From Clostridia bacterium (GTDB lineage Bacteria; Bacillota; Clostridia; Lutisporales; Lutisporaceae), in contig JAQSYB010000033.1 in NCBI GenBank assembly GCA_029256365.1, positions 1 through 10,906 on the forward strand: DNA of 10,906 nucleotides, written 5' to 3'. The position numbers and the translations under genes were made by a program. Every line of letters begins with the position of its first letter. Positions within the stretch are counted from its first letter, which is position 1. Shown piece after piece: positions 1 through 7,727 of the stretch. The notes beneath the pieces are model-generated. The model did no database searches and was not told where the DNA came from. It saw only the letters and a list, made by a program, of their open reading frames with translations.

Positions 1-494
1 ATTGCATTGGCAATCTCACTTGTCGCTCTATCGGTTTGCTCAACACTCTTGCTTAATATATCAGCCAGATTCTTATTCTGCTCTGATATTTTATTGATCT
101 CACTTAATATTGTTTTCAGATTTGTAACAACCTTATTGATATTGTTTCCGATTACTCCTGTAGGGCCCTTGCTATATGCCTTAATAGCAAGCTGTCCCTG
201 AGATATTTCTCCAGCACTGATCTCCAGTTTTGCTATAGATCCAATTATTATTTTTGCAATGACCAAAGCAGAAACTAGTATGATTATGCAAATAAGAGCT
301 ACTGTTATAATAGATAATTGCAAGTAAGTTTCTCTAAAGCTGTTTACTGCAGCATTTAGGGAATCTGCTGCTTTTGAGCTGTCTGCAGCAATGCTTTGAA
401 GTTCTTGGTTCATAAAGAAGTAACCACCAAAGCCAACCGCAAGTACAAGCAGCACTGTTATGGCTACCATTGTATAAAGACCTTTGTATTTCAT
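1..494 (-). CDS. Methyl-accepting chemotaxis protein, 5' part (cut by window edge)
   Basis: The first 164 codons are present; the gene runs off the left edge. An ATG at 494-492 follows a G-rich ribosome binding site (complement of 502-508, AGGGGGG type). The protein has a membrane segment at about residues 8-28, an extracytoplasmic stretch of only about 30 residues, a second membrane segment at about 58-83, a HAMP-like linker (about 83-135), and then the start of a Ser/Asn/Lys-rich amphipathic helix (SEINKISEQNKNLADILSKS) typical of the signalling coiled coil. Such receptors pass signals to CheA/CheW at the inner face of the membrane. The loop is too short for a Cache or four-helix ligand domain, so the protein may sense a membrane or partner signal, or cytoplasmic conditions. 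The methylation and hairpin-tip regions lie outside the window, so the MCP assignment rests on topology and HAMP. I see no convincing sigma-A or sigma-D promoter in 511-620. Confidence 0.75.
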   Translation of the reverse strand, partial: MKYKGLYTMVAITVLLVLAVGFGGYFFMNQELQSIAADSSKAADSLNAAVNSFRETYLQLSIITVALICIIILVSALVIAKIIIGSIAKLEISAGEISQGQLAIKAYSKGPTGVIGNNINKVVTNLKTILSEINKISEQNKNLADILSKSVEQTDRATSEIANA

Positions 495-622
495 ACCCTA
501 ACCCCCCTATTGTTTATAGCTTTGTTTCTTTCCTTTGATGAGTCCTTATTTCGATATATTATGTCAAAATTGTCTCTAATATTGTACATTTCTATAATTT
601 TCTAAAAATTCCTGCTATTATT

Positions 623-652
623 AAAAAAAATAAGCCGGTTTCCCGGCTTATT
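623..652 (-). terminator. Intrinsic terminator of the lon-like gene
   Basis: Read on the minus strand, AATAAGCCGG and CCGGCTTATT form a perfect 10-bp stem around a GAAA tetraloop (GNRA type), followed by a run of eight T. The stop codon of the protease gene (650-648) lies inside the 5' arm, so translation ends within the terminator stem. Confidence 0.9.
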
Positions 653-3044
653 CTACTTCACTCTCTATTTCTTCCATGATTCTTGCATATTTCTCCAGCT
701 TCTTCTGTACCTTTTGGTATATGGTTCCCTCCGTATATTCACCATTTTCATCGCTATGCCCTGCAGGTATATCTGTCAAAAGTTCAATTCCCTCAACGAT
801 ATCCTTTATTGCATATATGTGGAAGGTACCATCCTCTACTGCTTTTAATACTTCGTCACTGAGCATGAGATTCACTACGTTTTGATGAGGTATCATCACC
901 CCTTCATTTCCCACTAAGCCTCTCGCTTTACAGGTTTGGAAGAAGCCTTCTATTTTCTGGTTTACTCCACCAATAGGCTGTATCTCACCTCTTTGATTCA
1001 CAGAGCCGGTTACGGCAATAAATTGTTTAATAGGCACCTCAGACAGGCTGGAAAGCAATGCATACAGCTCAGTGCTTGAAGCGCTGTCTCCTTCTACTCC
1101 ATCATAAAGCTGTTCAAAGCAAACACTTGCAGACAATGACATGGGAAATTCTTGCGCAAATTTCTCTCCTAGGTAGCCTGACAGGATCAGAACCCCTTTG
1201 TCATGAATGCTGCCGCTCATCTCCACCTCCCGTTCAATGTTGACAATACCCTTCTCTCCTGCATAGGTTACTGCAGTTATTCTGGAGGGCTTGCCAAAAG
1301 AGATATCTCCAAAATCCATTACAGACAGCCCATTTACCTGACCGACAACCCTCTCTCCAGTTGAAATCAAAATGACCCCTGTATCGATAAGCTCCTGCAG
1401 CTTTTCCTCTATTCTGTTTGAGCGATAATATTTTTCCTTAATGGCTTTTTTCACATAATAGGAGGATATGATTTCTTCAGCATCTATTCTAGCCCAAGCA
1501 TCTGCTTCAATCAAAATCTCTACGATATCATTAAACCTAGTAGAAAGCTTATGCTTATGATCTGCCAGTCTTCTGCTGTATTCAACTACTGCCGCAACCC
1601 CTGTATTATCAAAATGCAGTAAGCTTTTCTTTTCACAGTAGCTGCTGATAAATTGAGCATACTTGATGATGTTGTCCTCTGCCGAGCTCATATCCATATC
1701 AAAATCAGCCTTTATTTTAAATAGCTTTCGAAAATCCTCATCGTAATTGTATAGCATATGATAAAGCTGTCCGTTGCCAATCAGAACAACTTTTATATTC
1801 AATGGTATGGGCTGCGGCTTTATGCCACCAGACACAATTCCAGCTGCTGAATGAATGTTTTCTATTGTAATACTGTTGGTCTTAATTGCCCTTTTGATTC
1901 CTTCCCAGCTTTCAGGATTGTGCATTAAATCAGCCATGTTTATGATAATATAGCCGCCATTGGCAGCATGGAGGGAACCCGCTTTTATTTTGCTGAAATC
2001 CGTTGTTACAACACCCAAATTGCTTTCATACTCAATTTTGCCTATGAGGTTATGATATTTTGGATTTGATTCAAATATCACCGGAGCGCCTACGGTATCC
2101 CTATGATCAACGATCAGATTGACTTGATACTTATTTGTAAAATCCTTAAGCATTATTTTCTCAGGGAAAGGAATGCTTTCATCCACTTCCTTATTGGACT
2201 CTCTAAAGCTTTCTATATTGAGAATGATATCTTTTTGCACACATTCCAAATAATCAACCACATTTTTGTGATGGGAGTATCTTTCCTTTAACTCAATAAT
2301 GGGCTGTTCTACCGTAGCCAGGGCAATCCTTGCTTCAAGATCCTCCAGTTTATCACTGGCTGTCTTTTCCACTTCCTTGACTTGCTTCATCACATCCATA
2401 AGCTTTGTCTGCACGACAAAGGAACTCTCTTCTATCCCTTTTCTTTCTTCAGGCTTCAACTCCAAAAAACCAGCTTCATCAATAGGTTTATCATCTTTCA
2501 GGGGTATGGTCAGGATGCCTTGCTCGGTTTTCTTAATTGCAAATCCATTTTGCTTTGCGTAGCTGCTAAAACCTTCCAACAGGCAGGATCTTTCTTCTTG
2601 ATAGCTTTTAACGATATTGTTTTTCTGCTTCTCATATTCCTCCCCTTCGAAGGCTTGTGGCACCTTGATTTTCAAGCTCTTTATCAGCCTTTTCATATCC
2701 CTCTGCAACTTATTCCCCATACCCGTAGGTAGGTTAAGCGCTACAGGATTGTCAGGAGTAGCAAAATTATATACATAACACCAGTCCTCTGGTGTTTTTT
2801 CACCTTGCGCAATTTTATTGATAATAGACTTGGAATAGCTGCTTCTGCCTGTGCCTGTCATTCCTGCCACATATATGTTATAGCCCACTCTTTTTATTGC
2901 AAGTCCGAATTCCATTGCAGATGCTGCCCTGCCCTGACCAATAATTCCATCCAAGGGCTCCAGCTCTTTCGTTGTATCAAATCCAAAAGTACTAGGATCA
3001 CATAGGTTGCTTAATTCTTTCACTGTCAATTCTTTATAAGACAA
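648..3044 (-). CDS. Lon-like (LonC/LonB-type) serine-lysine protease with AAA-type domain
   Basis: This is a 798-residue protein of the Lon-related protease group (AAA_32 plus Lon proteolytic domain), without the N-terminal LAN domain of classical Lon. An AAA-like segment starts near residue 30; its P-loop is GMTGTGRSS (61-69), with Arg67 where a Walker A lysine is expected. A charged helical insert covers about 110-290, and a Walker-B-like strand (GGYIIINMADL) lies at 363-373. The C-terminal protease domain (about 560-760) has the Ser-Lys dyad: Ser654 in EGDSASS and Lys697 in PIGGVNQK. It probably degrades unfolded cytosolic proteins; ATP dependence is doubtful because of the altered P-loop. 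Upstream in-frame codons reach 3125, but the predicted promoter and RBS lie there. I chose TTG 3044, 8 nt after AGGGGAG; TTG 3050 or GTG 3053 are possible alternatives. The gene is monocistronic by its own promoter and terminator. Confidence 0.88.
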   Translation of the reverse strand: MSYKELTVKELSNLCDPSTFGFDTTKELEPLDGIIGQGRAASAMEFGLAIKRVGYNIYVAGMTGTGRSSYSKSIINKIAQGEKTPEDWCYVYNFATPDNPVALNLPTGMGNKLQRDMKRLIKSLKIKVPQAFEGEEYEKQKNNIVKSYQEERSCLLEGFSSYAKQNGFAIKKTEQGILTIPLKDDKPIDEAGFLELKPEERKGIEESSFVVQTKLMDVMKQVKEVEKTASDKLEDLEARIALATVEQPIIELKERYSHHKNVVDYLECVQKDIILNIESFRESNKEVDESIPFPEKIMLKDFTNKYQVNLIVDHRDTVGAPVIFESNPKYHNLIGKIEYESNLGVVTTDFSKIKAGSLHAANGGYIIINMADLMHNPESWEGIKRAIKTNSITIENIHSAAGIVSGGIKPQPIPLNIKVVLIGNGQLYHMLYNYDEDFRKLFKIKADFDMDMSSAEDNIIKYAQFISSYCEKKSLLHFDNTGVAAVVEYSRRLADHKHKLSTRFNDIVEILIEADAWARIDAEEIISSYYVKKAIKEKYYRSNRIEEKLQELIDTGVILISTGERVVGQVNGLSVMDFGDISFGKPSRITAVTYAGEKGIVNIEREVEMSGSIHDKGVLILSGYLGEKFAQEFPMSLSASVCFEQLYDGVEGDSASSTELYALLSSLSEVPIKQFIAVTGSVNQRGEIQPIGGVNQKIEGFFQTCKARGLVGNEGVMIPHQNVVNLMLSDEVLKAVEDGTFHIYAIKDIVEGIELLTDIPAGHSDENGEYTEGTIYQKVQKKLEKYARIMEEIESEVE

Positions 3045-3052
3045 TATCAACA

Positions 3053-3059
3053 CTCCCCT
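3053..3059 (-). promoter_or_regulatory. Ribosome binding site of the lon-like gene
   Basis: AGGGGAG on the minus strand is the only strong Shine-Dalgarno sequence upstream of the conserved part of the protein. It places the start at TTG 3044 (8 nt spacing) or, less well, TTG 3050. Confidence 0.65.
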
Positions 3060-3089
3060 CAAAACCGACTGTATTAATAAATATGTATT

Positions 3090-3119
3090 TTTATAATAAA
3101 TAATACAATATAGTGTAAA
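3090..3119 (-). promoter_or_regulatory. Probable sigma-A promoter of the lon-like gene
   Basis: On the minus strand, TTTACA (3119-3114) and TATAAA (3095-3090) are separated by 18 nt; each matches the consensus at 5 of 6 bases. A transcript would start near 3083, about 40 nt before the TTG start. The -35 box overlaps the T-run of the upstream terminator. I see no CtsR- or CIRCE-type heat-shock operator. Confidence 0.55.
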
Positions 3120-3138
3120 AAGCACCCCTTAAGGCGCT
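3117..3138 (-). terminator. Probable terminator of the tagA-yitT unit
   Basis: On the minus strand, AGCGCC and GGTGCT pair (one G-T) around TTAAGG and are followed by TTTTT. It lies 4 bases past the yitT stop codon. The stem is short, so termination may be partial, with some read-through into the protease gene. Confidence 0.6.
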
Positions 3139-3142
3139 CTAT

Positions 3143-4036
3143 TTACTTCATAAACATGGAATCTCCAAAGCCCTTGCCAACTACCTCTCTTACATCCCCT
3201 ATGGAAATGAAAGCCTTGGGATCTATACCCAATATTTTATTTTTCACATATACCACCTGTCTACGCGATACAATGCAGTACAGCACATCCTTGTCCCGCT
3301 TCGTGTACATACCCTTTCCATAAAGAGATGTAACACCTCTGTCTACATCGTTTATAATCGCATCTGCAATTTCCTCTGATTTTTCAGAGATAATAAAAAA
3401 TGCCTTTCCATAGTTTACACCCTCTTGTATCACATCAATAAGCTTTGTAGACACAAATATAGTTACAATGGAGAACAATGCCAATTCTGGACCGAATACG
3501 ATTGCTCCTACAAGGATAACCAAAAAGTCAAAGCCAAACATGATCCATTGTATTGGTATAGATGGTATATATTTGTGCATGATTCTGCCTATTAGATCTG
3601 TCCCTCCAAAGGTCGCCCCAAAGCCCAAGATGATAGCTACCCCGGTGCCCATAAGTGCTCCTCCAAATATCGTTGCCAAGAACAAGTCACCTGTCAAAGC
3701 TGTCATGCTGCGATCCAGAATGTCTACAACAACGGCATACACTACATTGCAATATATGGTTTTAATTCCTACTTCTTTTCCTAAGGTAAATACCCCAATA
3801 AAAAATATCGGAACACTGAAGCACAATGTTGTCAGACCAACGGGAAAGCCAGTCATATAGTTAATGATATTTGCTATACCCATTACTCCCCCGGGTACAA
3901 TGTTATTGGCTTTTATAAAAAGTATAATAGAAAGTGCCATGATTACTGATCCCAGTGCAATACCAAGAAATGAAATGACATCATTGGCAACTTTTTTACT
4001 CTTTGTTTTATACAATACCTCTTTATCTGATTTCAT
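3143..4036 (-). CDS. YitT-family membrane protein (YitT domain + DUF2179)
   Basis: This 297-residue protein has the standard two-part architecture of the YitT family. Hydrophobic segments at about residues 20-41, 48-60, 66-85, 92-106, 118-140 and 163-196 make the membrane domain, with the family-typical NNIVPGGVMGIA (44-55) and GGTDLIGRIMHKY (144-156). A soluble C-terminal DUF2179 domain (about 210-290) carries DRGVTSLYGKGMYT (232-245) and ends in GDVREVVGKGFG. The family is common and often multicopy in Firmicutes; its substrate is unknown to me, so I assign no transport function. The ATG at 4036 is preceded by GGAGG; a TTG start 18 bases further upstream would put that RBS inside the gene, so I reject it. 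The gene starts 24 bases after the glycosyltransferase stop codon and is probably co-transcribed with it. Confidence 0.9.
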   Translation of the reverse strand: MKSDKEVLYKTKSKKVANDVISFLGIALGSVIMALSIILFIKANNIVPGGVMGIANIINYMTGFPVGLTTLCFSVPIFFIGVFTLGKEVGIKTIYCNVVYAVVVDILDRSMTALTGDLFLATIFGGALMGTGVAIILGFGATFGGTDLIGRIMHKYIPSIPIQWIMFGFDFLVILVGAIVFGPELALFSIVTIFVSTKLIDVIQEGVNYGKAFFIISEKSEEIADAIINDVDRGVTSLYGKGMYTKRDKDVLYCIVSRRQVVYVKNKILGIDPKAFISIGDVREVVGKGFGDSMFMK

Positions 4037-4040
4037 ATAA

Positions 4041-4045
4041 CCTCC
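4041..4045 (-). promoter_or_regulatory. Ribosome binding site of yitT
   Basis: GGAGG on the minus strand, 4 nt before ATG 4036, fixes this start over the in-frame TTG at 4054. Confidence 0.8.
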
Positions 4046-4060
4046 AAAACACAACCCAAC

Positions 4061-4798
4061 CTAATCTCGGCTGAATACAGCATCAATCAAAGCAAGCAGT
4101 ATAAACTTAGGCAGTTTGGTCATTCTCATAAACCTGCTTGGCTGCTTTAACAATCTATAAAACCATTCCAACCCAGCCCTTTGATAAAACTCTGGCGCTC
4201 TTTTTGCTGTACCTGATAATATGTCGATGCCTCCGCCGATCCCTATGGCAATTTTGACCCCTAGCTTATCCTTATACTGATATATGAATTTTTCTTGCTT
4301 TGGAGCCCCCAGCCCTACAAATAGAATATCCGCCTGACTGCTTTGAATCTCTTGGACGATTTCTTCTTCCTCGTCCTCTGAGAAATAACCATTCCTTGTT
4401 CCTACAATATGTATTCCCTTATAGTTTTTACTGATTTTCTCTGCTGCCAATTCAAGTGATGCTTGTGCTGCGCCTAGTAAAAACAATCTGCTGCCCATTG
4501 CCGCTCCCACCCGAAGTATTTCCGCTGACAAATCTACGCCGGTCACCCTTTCCTTCAAGGGTGTCCCATAGAATTTCGATGCAATCACGACCCCTATGCC
4601 ATCAGGAATAACCAATTGCGCTTTATTCAAGATATCCCCAAGCTGCCTATCCTTTACAGCATCTATCAGTATCTCGCTATTGGGTGTAAAAATCATATTG
4701 AAAGCATCACCTATCAGAAATTCCTTCACCTTGGCTTGGGCTTCTAAAAAGTCTACTTTATCCACCTTGATTCCTACAATTTCTACTGTATTTCTCAA
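4061..4798 (-). CDS. tagA: WecG/TagA/CpsF-family glycosyltransferase (GT26), probable ManNAc transferase
   Basis: This 245-residue, full-length GT26 protein shows the family signatures in order: TPNSEIL (38-44), PDGIGV (65-70), ERVTGVD (83-89), GLGAPKQEKF (in the second half) and RAPEFYQRAGLEWFYRLLKQ near the C-terminus. Thr38, Asp66 and Arg84 line up, with a one-residue offset, with the active-site Thr37, Asp65 and Arg83 described for Thermoanaerobacter TagA. The basic, aromatic C-terminal tail (PSRFMRMTKLPKF) matches the membrane-targeting appendage of that enzyme. The expected reaction is transfer of ManNAc from UDP-ManNAc to undecaprenyl-PP-GlcNAc at the inner membrane face, for teichoic acid or secondary wall polysaccharide; the exact sugar is inferred. 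The start is TTG, chosen because AGGTGAT lies just before it; the nearby ATG is out of frame. First gene of a pair with yitT. Confidence 0.88.
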   Translation of the reverse strand: MRNTVEIVGIKVDKVDFLEAQAKVKEFLIGDAFNMIFTPNSEILIDAVKDRQLGDILNKAQLVIPDGIGVVIASKFYGTPLKERVTGVDLSAEILRVGAAMGSRLFLLGAAQASLELAAEKISKNYKGIHIVGTRNGYFSEDEEEEIVQEIQSSQADILFVGLGAPKQEKFIYQYKDKLGVKIAIGIGGGIDILSGTAKRAPEFYQRAGLEWFYRLLKQPSRFMRMTKLPKFILLALIDAVFSRD

Positions 4799-4801
4799 AT
4801 C

Positions 4802-4808
4802 ATCACCT
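4802..4808 (-). promoter_or_regulatory. Ribosome binding site of tagA
   Basis: AGGTGAT on the minus strand matches the 3' half of the extended Shine-Dalgarno consensus AGGAGGTGAT and sits directly before the TTG start at 4798. Confidence 0.65.
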
Positions 4809-4841
4809 GCTTATCAACCATATTCGTTCATTTTCTAGACA

Positions 4842-4850
4842 ATTATAACA
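4842..4850 (-). promoter_or_regulatory. Extended -10 promoter of tagA-yitT
   Basis: The minus strand carries TGTTATAAT, a perfect -10 hexamer with the TGN extension, about 45 nt before the TTG start. No good -35 box is found 16-18 nt upstream, which is tolerable for an extended -10 promoter. Confidence 0.55.
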
Positions 4851-4954
4851 TATATAAAAGCCGATACCTACTATATCCCATATAAGTATTTGAACTCAAT
4901 TTCCAATATAGAATAAAAAACGATGGTTTTCAATTATAACAAGATTTTACTGAA

Positions 4955-5083
4955 AGATTTTTTGCTCTTTTTGCAAAAAATCTACCCGAGCGTTTCAACG
5001 AGGCAGGGGATATATGCCCATCGCCTATCGCTAAAATCAGAACCCACAACTTATAGAAGTGGGGAACATCTTTTTGCCTCGTT
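4955..5083. other. Structured non-coding segment upstream of murA (unidentified)
   Basis: The 4799-5228 gap has no credible gene. Besides the two promoters it holds this segment. A perfect 11-bp hairpin (AGATTTTTTGC / GCAAAAAATCT, 4955-4983) is followed by an 87-nt structure closed by a perfect 9-bp stem AACGAGGCA (4997-5005) / TGCCTCGTT (5075-5083). Inside lies a hairpin CCCAC/GTGGG (5043-5063). It lies upstream of the murA promoter, so it is not a murA leader riboswitch. It could be a small RNA of either strand, a 6S-like or other regulatory RNA, or a remnant of a mobile element (the CCCAC hairpin recalls IS200/IS605 end palindromes). I do not recognise the family and see no convincing promoter for it. 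Confidence 0.35.
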
Positions 5084-5121
5084 ATAATTTCTTAAAATTT
5101 GTGGTAAAATAAGTTTCCAAC

Positions 5122-5152
5122 TTGCACGATATCCTATAAAGTTTGGTATAAT
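5122..5152 (+). promoter_or_regulatory. Promoter of murA
   Basis: An extended -10, TGGTATAAT (5144-5152), is accompanied by a possible -35 TTGCAC (5122-5127) at a long 19-nt spacing. A transcript would start near 5159 and give a leader of about 70 nt before the ATG, ending in the RBS AAAGGGG (5214-5220). Confidence 0.65.
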
Positions 5153-5228
5153 GTAATTATCTATGATTTTGATCAGATGAATTTTAGAAAATAACTTAAG
5201 ATAAATTGTTTTTAAAGGGGTCGAAAAA

Positions 5229-6485
5229 ATGCAAAAAATAATTATTGAAGGCTCACGTCGCTTAGTCGGTGAGGTTACAATCAGCGGCGCAAAAAATTCT
5301 GCGCTTGCTATTTTAACAGCAGCAATTCTTGCTGACTCGAAATGTACCATAAGAAATCTTCCCGACATTAGAGATGTAGCGTATATCAAAGATATGCTGC
5401 TGCAAATGGGTGCAAAGGTTGAAACAAATCAAGACACAATGGTTGTTGATGGCAGCAATATAAGCAAGTATAAAATCGATATGGACTTAGCCAAAAAAAT
5501 GCGTGCTTCCTACTATTTCCTGGGAGCTTTAATGGGCAAATTCAACAAAGCAGAAATCCCCTTTCCCGGAGGCTGCGATATCGGAGTTAGACCTATTGAC
5601 TTACATATTAAGGGCTTAGAGGCCTTGGGTGCAAAAATTAAACTATCTCATGGTGTAATTAAAGCCAAAGCTACTGAATTGGTAGGTGCTACTATATACT
5701 TAGACGTAGTCAGCGTAGGTGCTACCTTAAACATCATGCTGGCAGCTTGCAAAGCAAAGGGAGTCACCACAATTGAAAATGCAGCGAAGGAGCCTTATAT
5801 CGTTGATACAGCTAACTTCCTTAATGCAATGGGTGCAAACATTAAAGGAGCAGGTACAGATGTCATTAAGATAAAGGGTGTTTCTGTTCTTCACGGATGT
5901 GAGCATACCATCATACCAGATCAAATGGAAGCAGGTACCTTTATGGCAGCAGCAGCAGCCACTAGAGGGGATGTACTGATAAAAAATGTAATACCAACCC
6001 ACTTAGAGGCAATATCTGCGAAGCTAAGAGAAATGGGAGTTGAAGTAATAGAATATGAAGATTCTCTGCGAGTGATAAACAATGGCAGAACAAAGGCAGT
6101 AAATATAAAAACCCTTCCTTACCCTGGTTTTCCAACAGATATGCAGCAGCCTGTCAGTGTTCTCCTAGCTTTATCTGATGGTACCGCCATCATTACCGAA
6201 AGTATATTTGAATCTCGTTTCAAATATCTTGATGAGCTTAAAAGAATGGGTGCAAAGATAAAGGTAGAGGGCAGAGTGGCAGTGATAGAAGGCGTAAGCA
6301 AGCTTTCTGGAGCACCTATCTATGCTACGGATTTGCGTGCAGGGGCCGCTATGGTCGTAGCAGGCTTAGTAGCGGAAGGCAAAACTGAAATAAGCAATAT
6401 AGGGCACATTGATAGAGGGTATGAAAAGCTTGAAGAAAAATTAATCAAGCTGGGTGCTAAGATCAAACGCGTTGATGAAGATTAA
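5229..6485 (+). CDS. murA: UDP-N-acetylglucosamine 1-carboxyvinyltransferase (MurA, MurZ-type)
   Basis: This 418-residue, full-length protein transfers enolpyruvate from PEP to UDP-GlcNAc, the first committed step of peptidoglycan synthesis, in the cytosol. Visible active-site residues are Lys22-Asn23 (SGAKNSA), Cys116 in the mobile loop PGGCDIGVRP, Asp304 (GFPTDMQQP) and Arg396 (HIDRGYEKLEEKL). The loop cysteine predicts fosfomycin sensitivity, unlike the Asp variants of some lineages. The stretch MRASYYFLGALMGKF and ISGAKNSALAI resemble Bacillus MurZ (MurAB) more than MurAA, so this is probably the second MurA of a two-paralogue organism. ATG 5229 has AAAGGGG 8 nt upstream. The gene is monocistronic, with its own promoter and a strong terminator, and converges on csaB. 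Confidence 0.96.
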   Translation: MQKIIIEGSRRLVGEVTISGAKNSALAILTAAILADSKCTIRNLPDIRDVAYIKDMLLQMGAKVETNQDTMVVDGSNISKYKIDMDLAKKMRASYYFLGALMGKFNKAEIPFPGGCDIGVRPIDLHIKGLEALGAKIKLSHGVIKAKATELVGATIYLDVVSVGATLNIMLAACKAKGVTTIENAAKEPYIVDTANFLNAMGANIKGAGTDVIKIKGVSVLHGCEHTIIPDQMEAGTFMAAAAATRGDVLIKNVIPTHLEAISAKLREMGVEVIEYEDSLRVINNGRTKAVNIKTLPYPGFPTDMQQPVSVLLALSDGTAIITESIFESRFKYLDELKRMGAKIKVEGRVAVIEGVSKLSGAPIYATDLRAGAAMVVAGLVAEGKTEISNIGHIDRGYEKLEEKLIKLGAKIKRVDED

Positions 6486-6495
6486 CTATATTAAT

Positions 6496-6536
6496 AAAAC
6501 CCATATAATAAGAAATTCTTATTATATGGGTTTTTT
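6496..6536. terminator. Bidirectional terminator between murA and csaB
   Basis: A stem of about 18 bp (arms starting AAAACCCATATAATAAG and its complement) with a 3- to 5-nt loop ends in TTTTTT on the plus strand. On the minus strand the stem is followed by TTTTATTAATAT, so it can also end csaB transcripts. Confidence 0.9.
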
Positions 6537-6576
6537 ATATCCTATTATAAATTGTCTTAACTACATCTATCTTTTT

Positions 6577-7662
6577 TTACTTCAATAAGTCCATTGCAAT
6601 TTGCGCATTGTTCTTTGCTTTGTTTTTTAATTCCTCTGTGGTTTTAATCAAAGCTGCCCTTATTTGATCGTATTGCTCTATGATCAAATCAACCTGTTTA
6701 TTGATACTCTCCGCCTTTAAAGAACACACATCACCAGCAGAAAATTGCTTTACATATTCCAAATAGCCAACCACCTTAGGGTCATATACCAATCCAATCA
6801 TAGGTATACTGTTTATGGAAGCATAGATCAATGTATGCAATCTCATTGCGATAATAAGCTTCATTCGGCCTATAATACCAATCAACTCATCTGGCTTATA
6901 TTGCTTCTGTAAAACATAAGCGGGATGCTTCATCCTTGAGGCAATCTGCTGTGATATTTGCAAATCTTCCTCAAACATGGGTATAAACACACTTCTTAAG
7001 CCCTGCTGTTCAAATATGAAGTCTGCTGCCCGTGCAACCTCCTCCTCCAAATTAACGGAGTGTTTCCACTTACGTATATTGATACCTACCAACCCTTGGT
7101 CCATAGGTATATTCTCTTGTTTAAAAATGGCTTCAATACGACAGTTATCTGCAGATTCATAAGTTAAAACAGGATCTGCTGTCACCTGAATATAGGGACT
7201 TTTTATACCTATATCCTTTAGGAGCTTCCAGGAATCCTCTTCTCTCAGAGTAATTACATTCACGCGATCTATTACCTTCTTCACCTGCTCCCTGTTGCTT
7301 TCATGATTGATTGGACCGATGCCGTTGGCATAAAGAATTACCTTACGTCCAAAAAACAATGCCATTCGTATGATAAAGAGATAATAATACAAGGAACGGG
7401 TACTGGTAATATCCTGCAGAAGACTGCCTCCACCGCTTACAAAGAGATCGCAGCCTTTTATATTCCGAATGATTTGGAATATATTCATTCGACCAATGGC
7501 TTTCACTTGGTGTTCTCTGCTTGTAGCATCTGGATTTTGTGACATTACAGTTATATGAATATTAGGATCTGCTTTCCGCAAATCTCTAACGATTGTAGTG
7601 AGTATTGCTTCATCTCCACTGTTACCAAAGCCGTAATACCCTAAAATAACGACCTTTTTCAT
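6577..7662 (-). CDS. csaB: Polysaccharide pyruvyl transferase CsaB
   Basis: This 361-residue protein has the CsaB signature throughout: GYYGFGNSGDEAIL (8-21), SGGGSLLQDITSTRS (76-90), YANGIGP (111-117), a TADPVLTY strand (161-168), FIPMFEEDL (226-234) and the catalytic-region MRLHTLIYA (273-281, with Arg274 and His276) followed by GLVYDPKV. CsaB moves a pyruvyl group from PEP as a ketal onto a sugar (ManNAc in studied bacilli) of the secondary cell wall polysaccharide, creating the ligand for SLH domains of S-layer proteins. It acts in the cytosol on a lipid-linked precursor. The ATG at 7662 follows AAGGAG by 9 nt. It is divergent from murJ. The presence of a TagA-like ManNAc transferase 1.8 kb away supports a shared polysaccharide pathway; that link is inferred. 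Confidence 0.93.
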   Translation of the reverse strand: MKKVVILGYYGFGNSGDEAILTTIVRDLRKADPNIHITVMSQNPDATSREHQVKAIGRMNIFQIIRNIKGCDLFVSGGGSLLQDITSTRSLYYYLFIIRMALFFGRKVILYANGIGPINHESNREQVKKVIDRVNVITLREEDSWKLLKDIGIKSPYIQVTADPVLTYESADNCRIEAIFKQENIPMDQGLVGINIRKWKHSVNLEEEVARAADFIFEQQGLRSVFIPMFEEDLQISQQIASRMKHPAYVLQKQYKPDELIGIIGRMKLIIAMRLHTLIYASINSIPMIGLVYDPKVVGYLEYVKQFSAGDVCSLKAESINKQVDLIIEQYDQIRAALIKTTEELKNKAKNNAQIAMDLLK

Positions 7663-7727
7663 GTGTACATTCTCCTTAGATAATCATTGTATGAAAAGGC
7701 AAATTCTTGATGCCTTCCAACGCCATA

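Noticed and set aside
530..610. Sigma-D (motility) promoter for the chemoreceptor
   Set aside because: The best match to the GCCGATAT box is about five of eight bases (ATCGAAAT) without a TAAA box at the right distance.
3045..3125. Longer N-terminus of the Lon-like protease (825 residues)
   Set aside because: The extra 27 codons translate the promoter and RBS region, are rich in Tyr/Leu and are not part of the conserved domain.
4955..4983. Intrinsic terminator in the tagA-murA gap
   Set aside because: The 11-bp stem is perfect but is AT-rich and not followed by a T-run on either strand, and no gene ends next to it.
4980..5090. Small minus-strand protein in the tagA-murA gap
   Set aside because: A frame stays open for some 40 codons, but it has no ATG/GTG start with a ribosome binding site and the region is better explained by base-paired structure.
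5159..5228. Leader riboswitch of murA
   Set aside because: The predicted leader is about 70 nt, AT-rich, and shows no stable stem or known riboswitch core; the structured segment lies upstream of the promoter.
5051..5389. Minus-strand 112-residue reading frame over the start of murA
   Set aside because: It covers the murA promoter and first 54 codons in antisense, has no family resemblance and no ribosome binding site.
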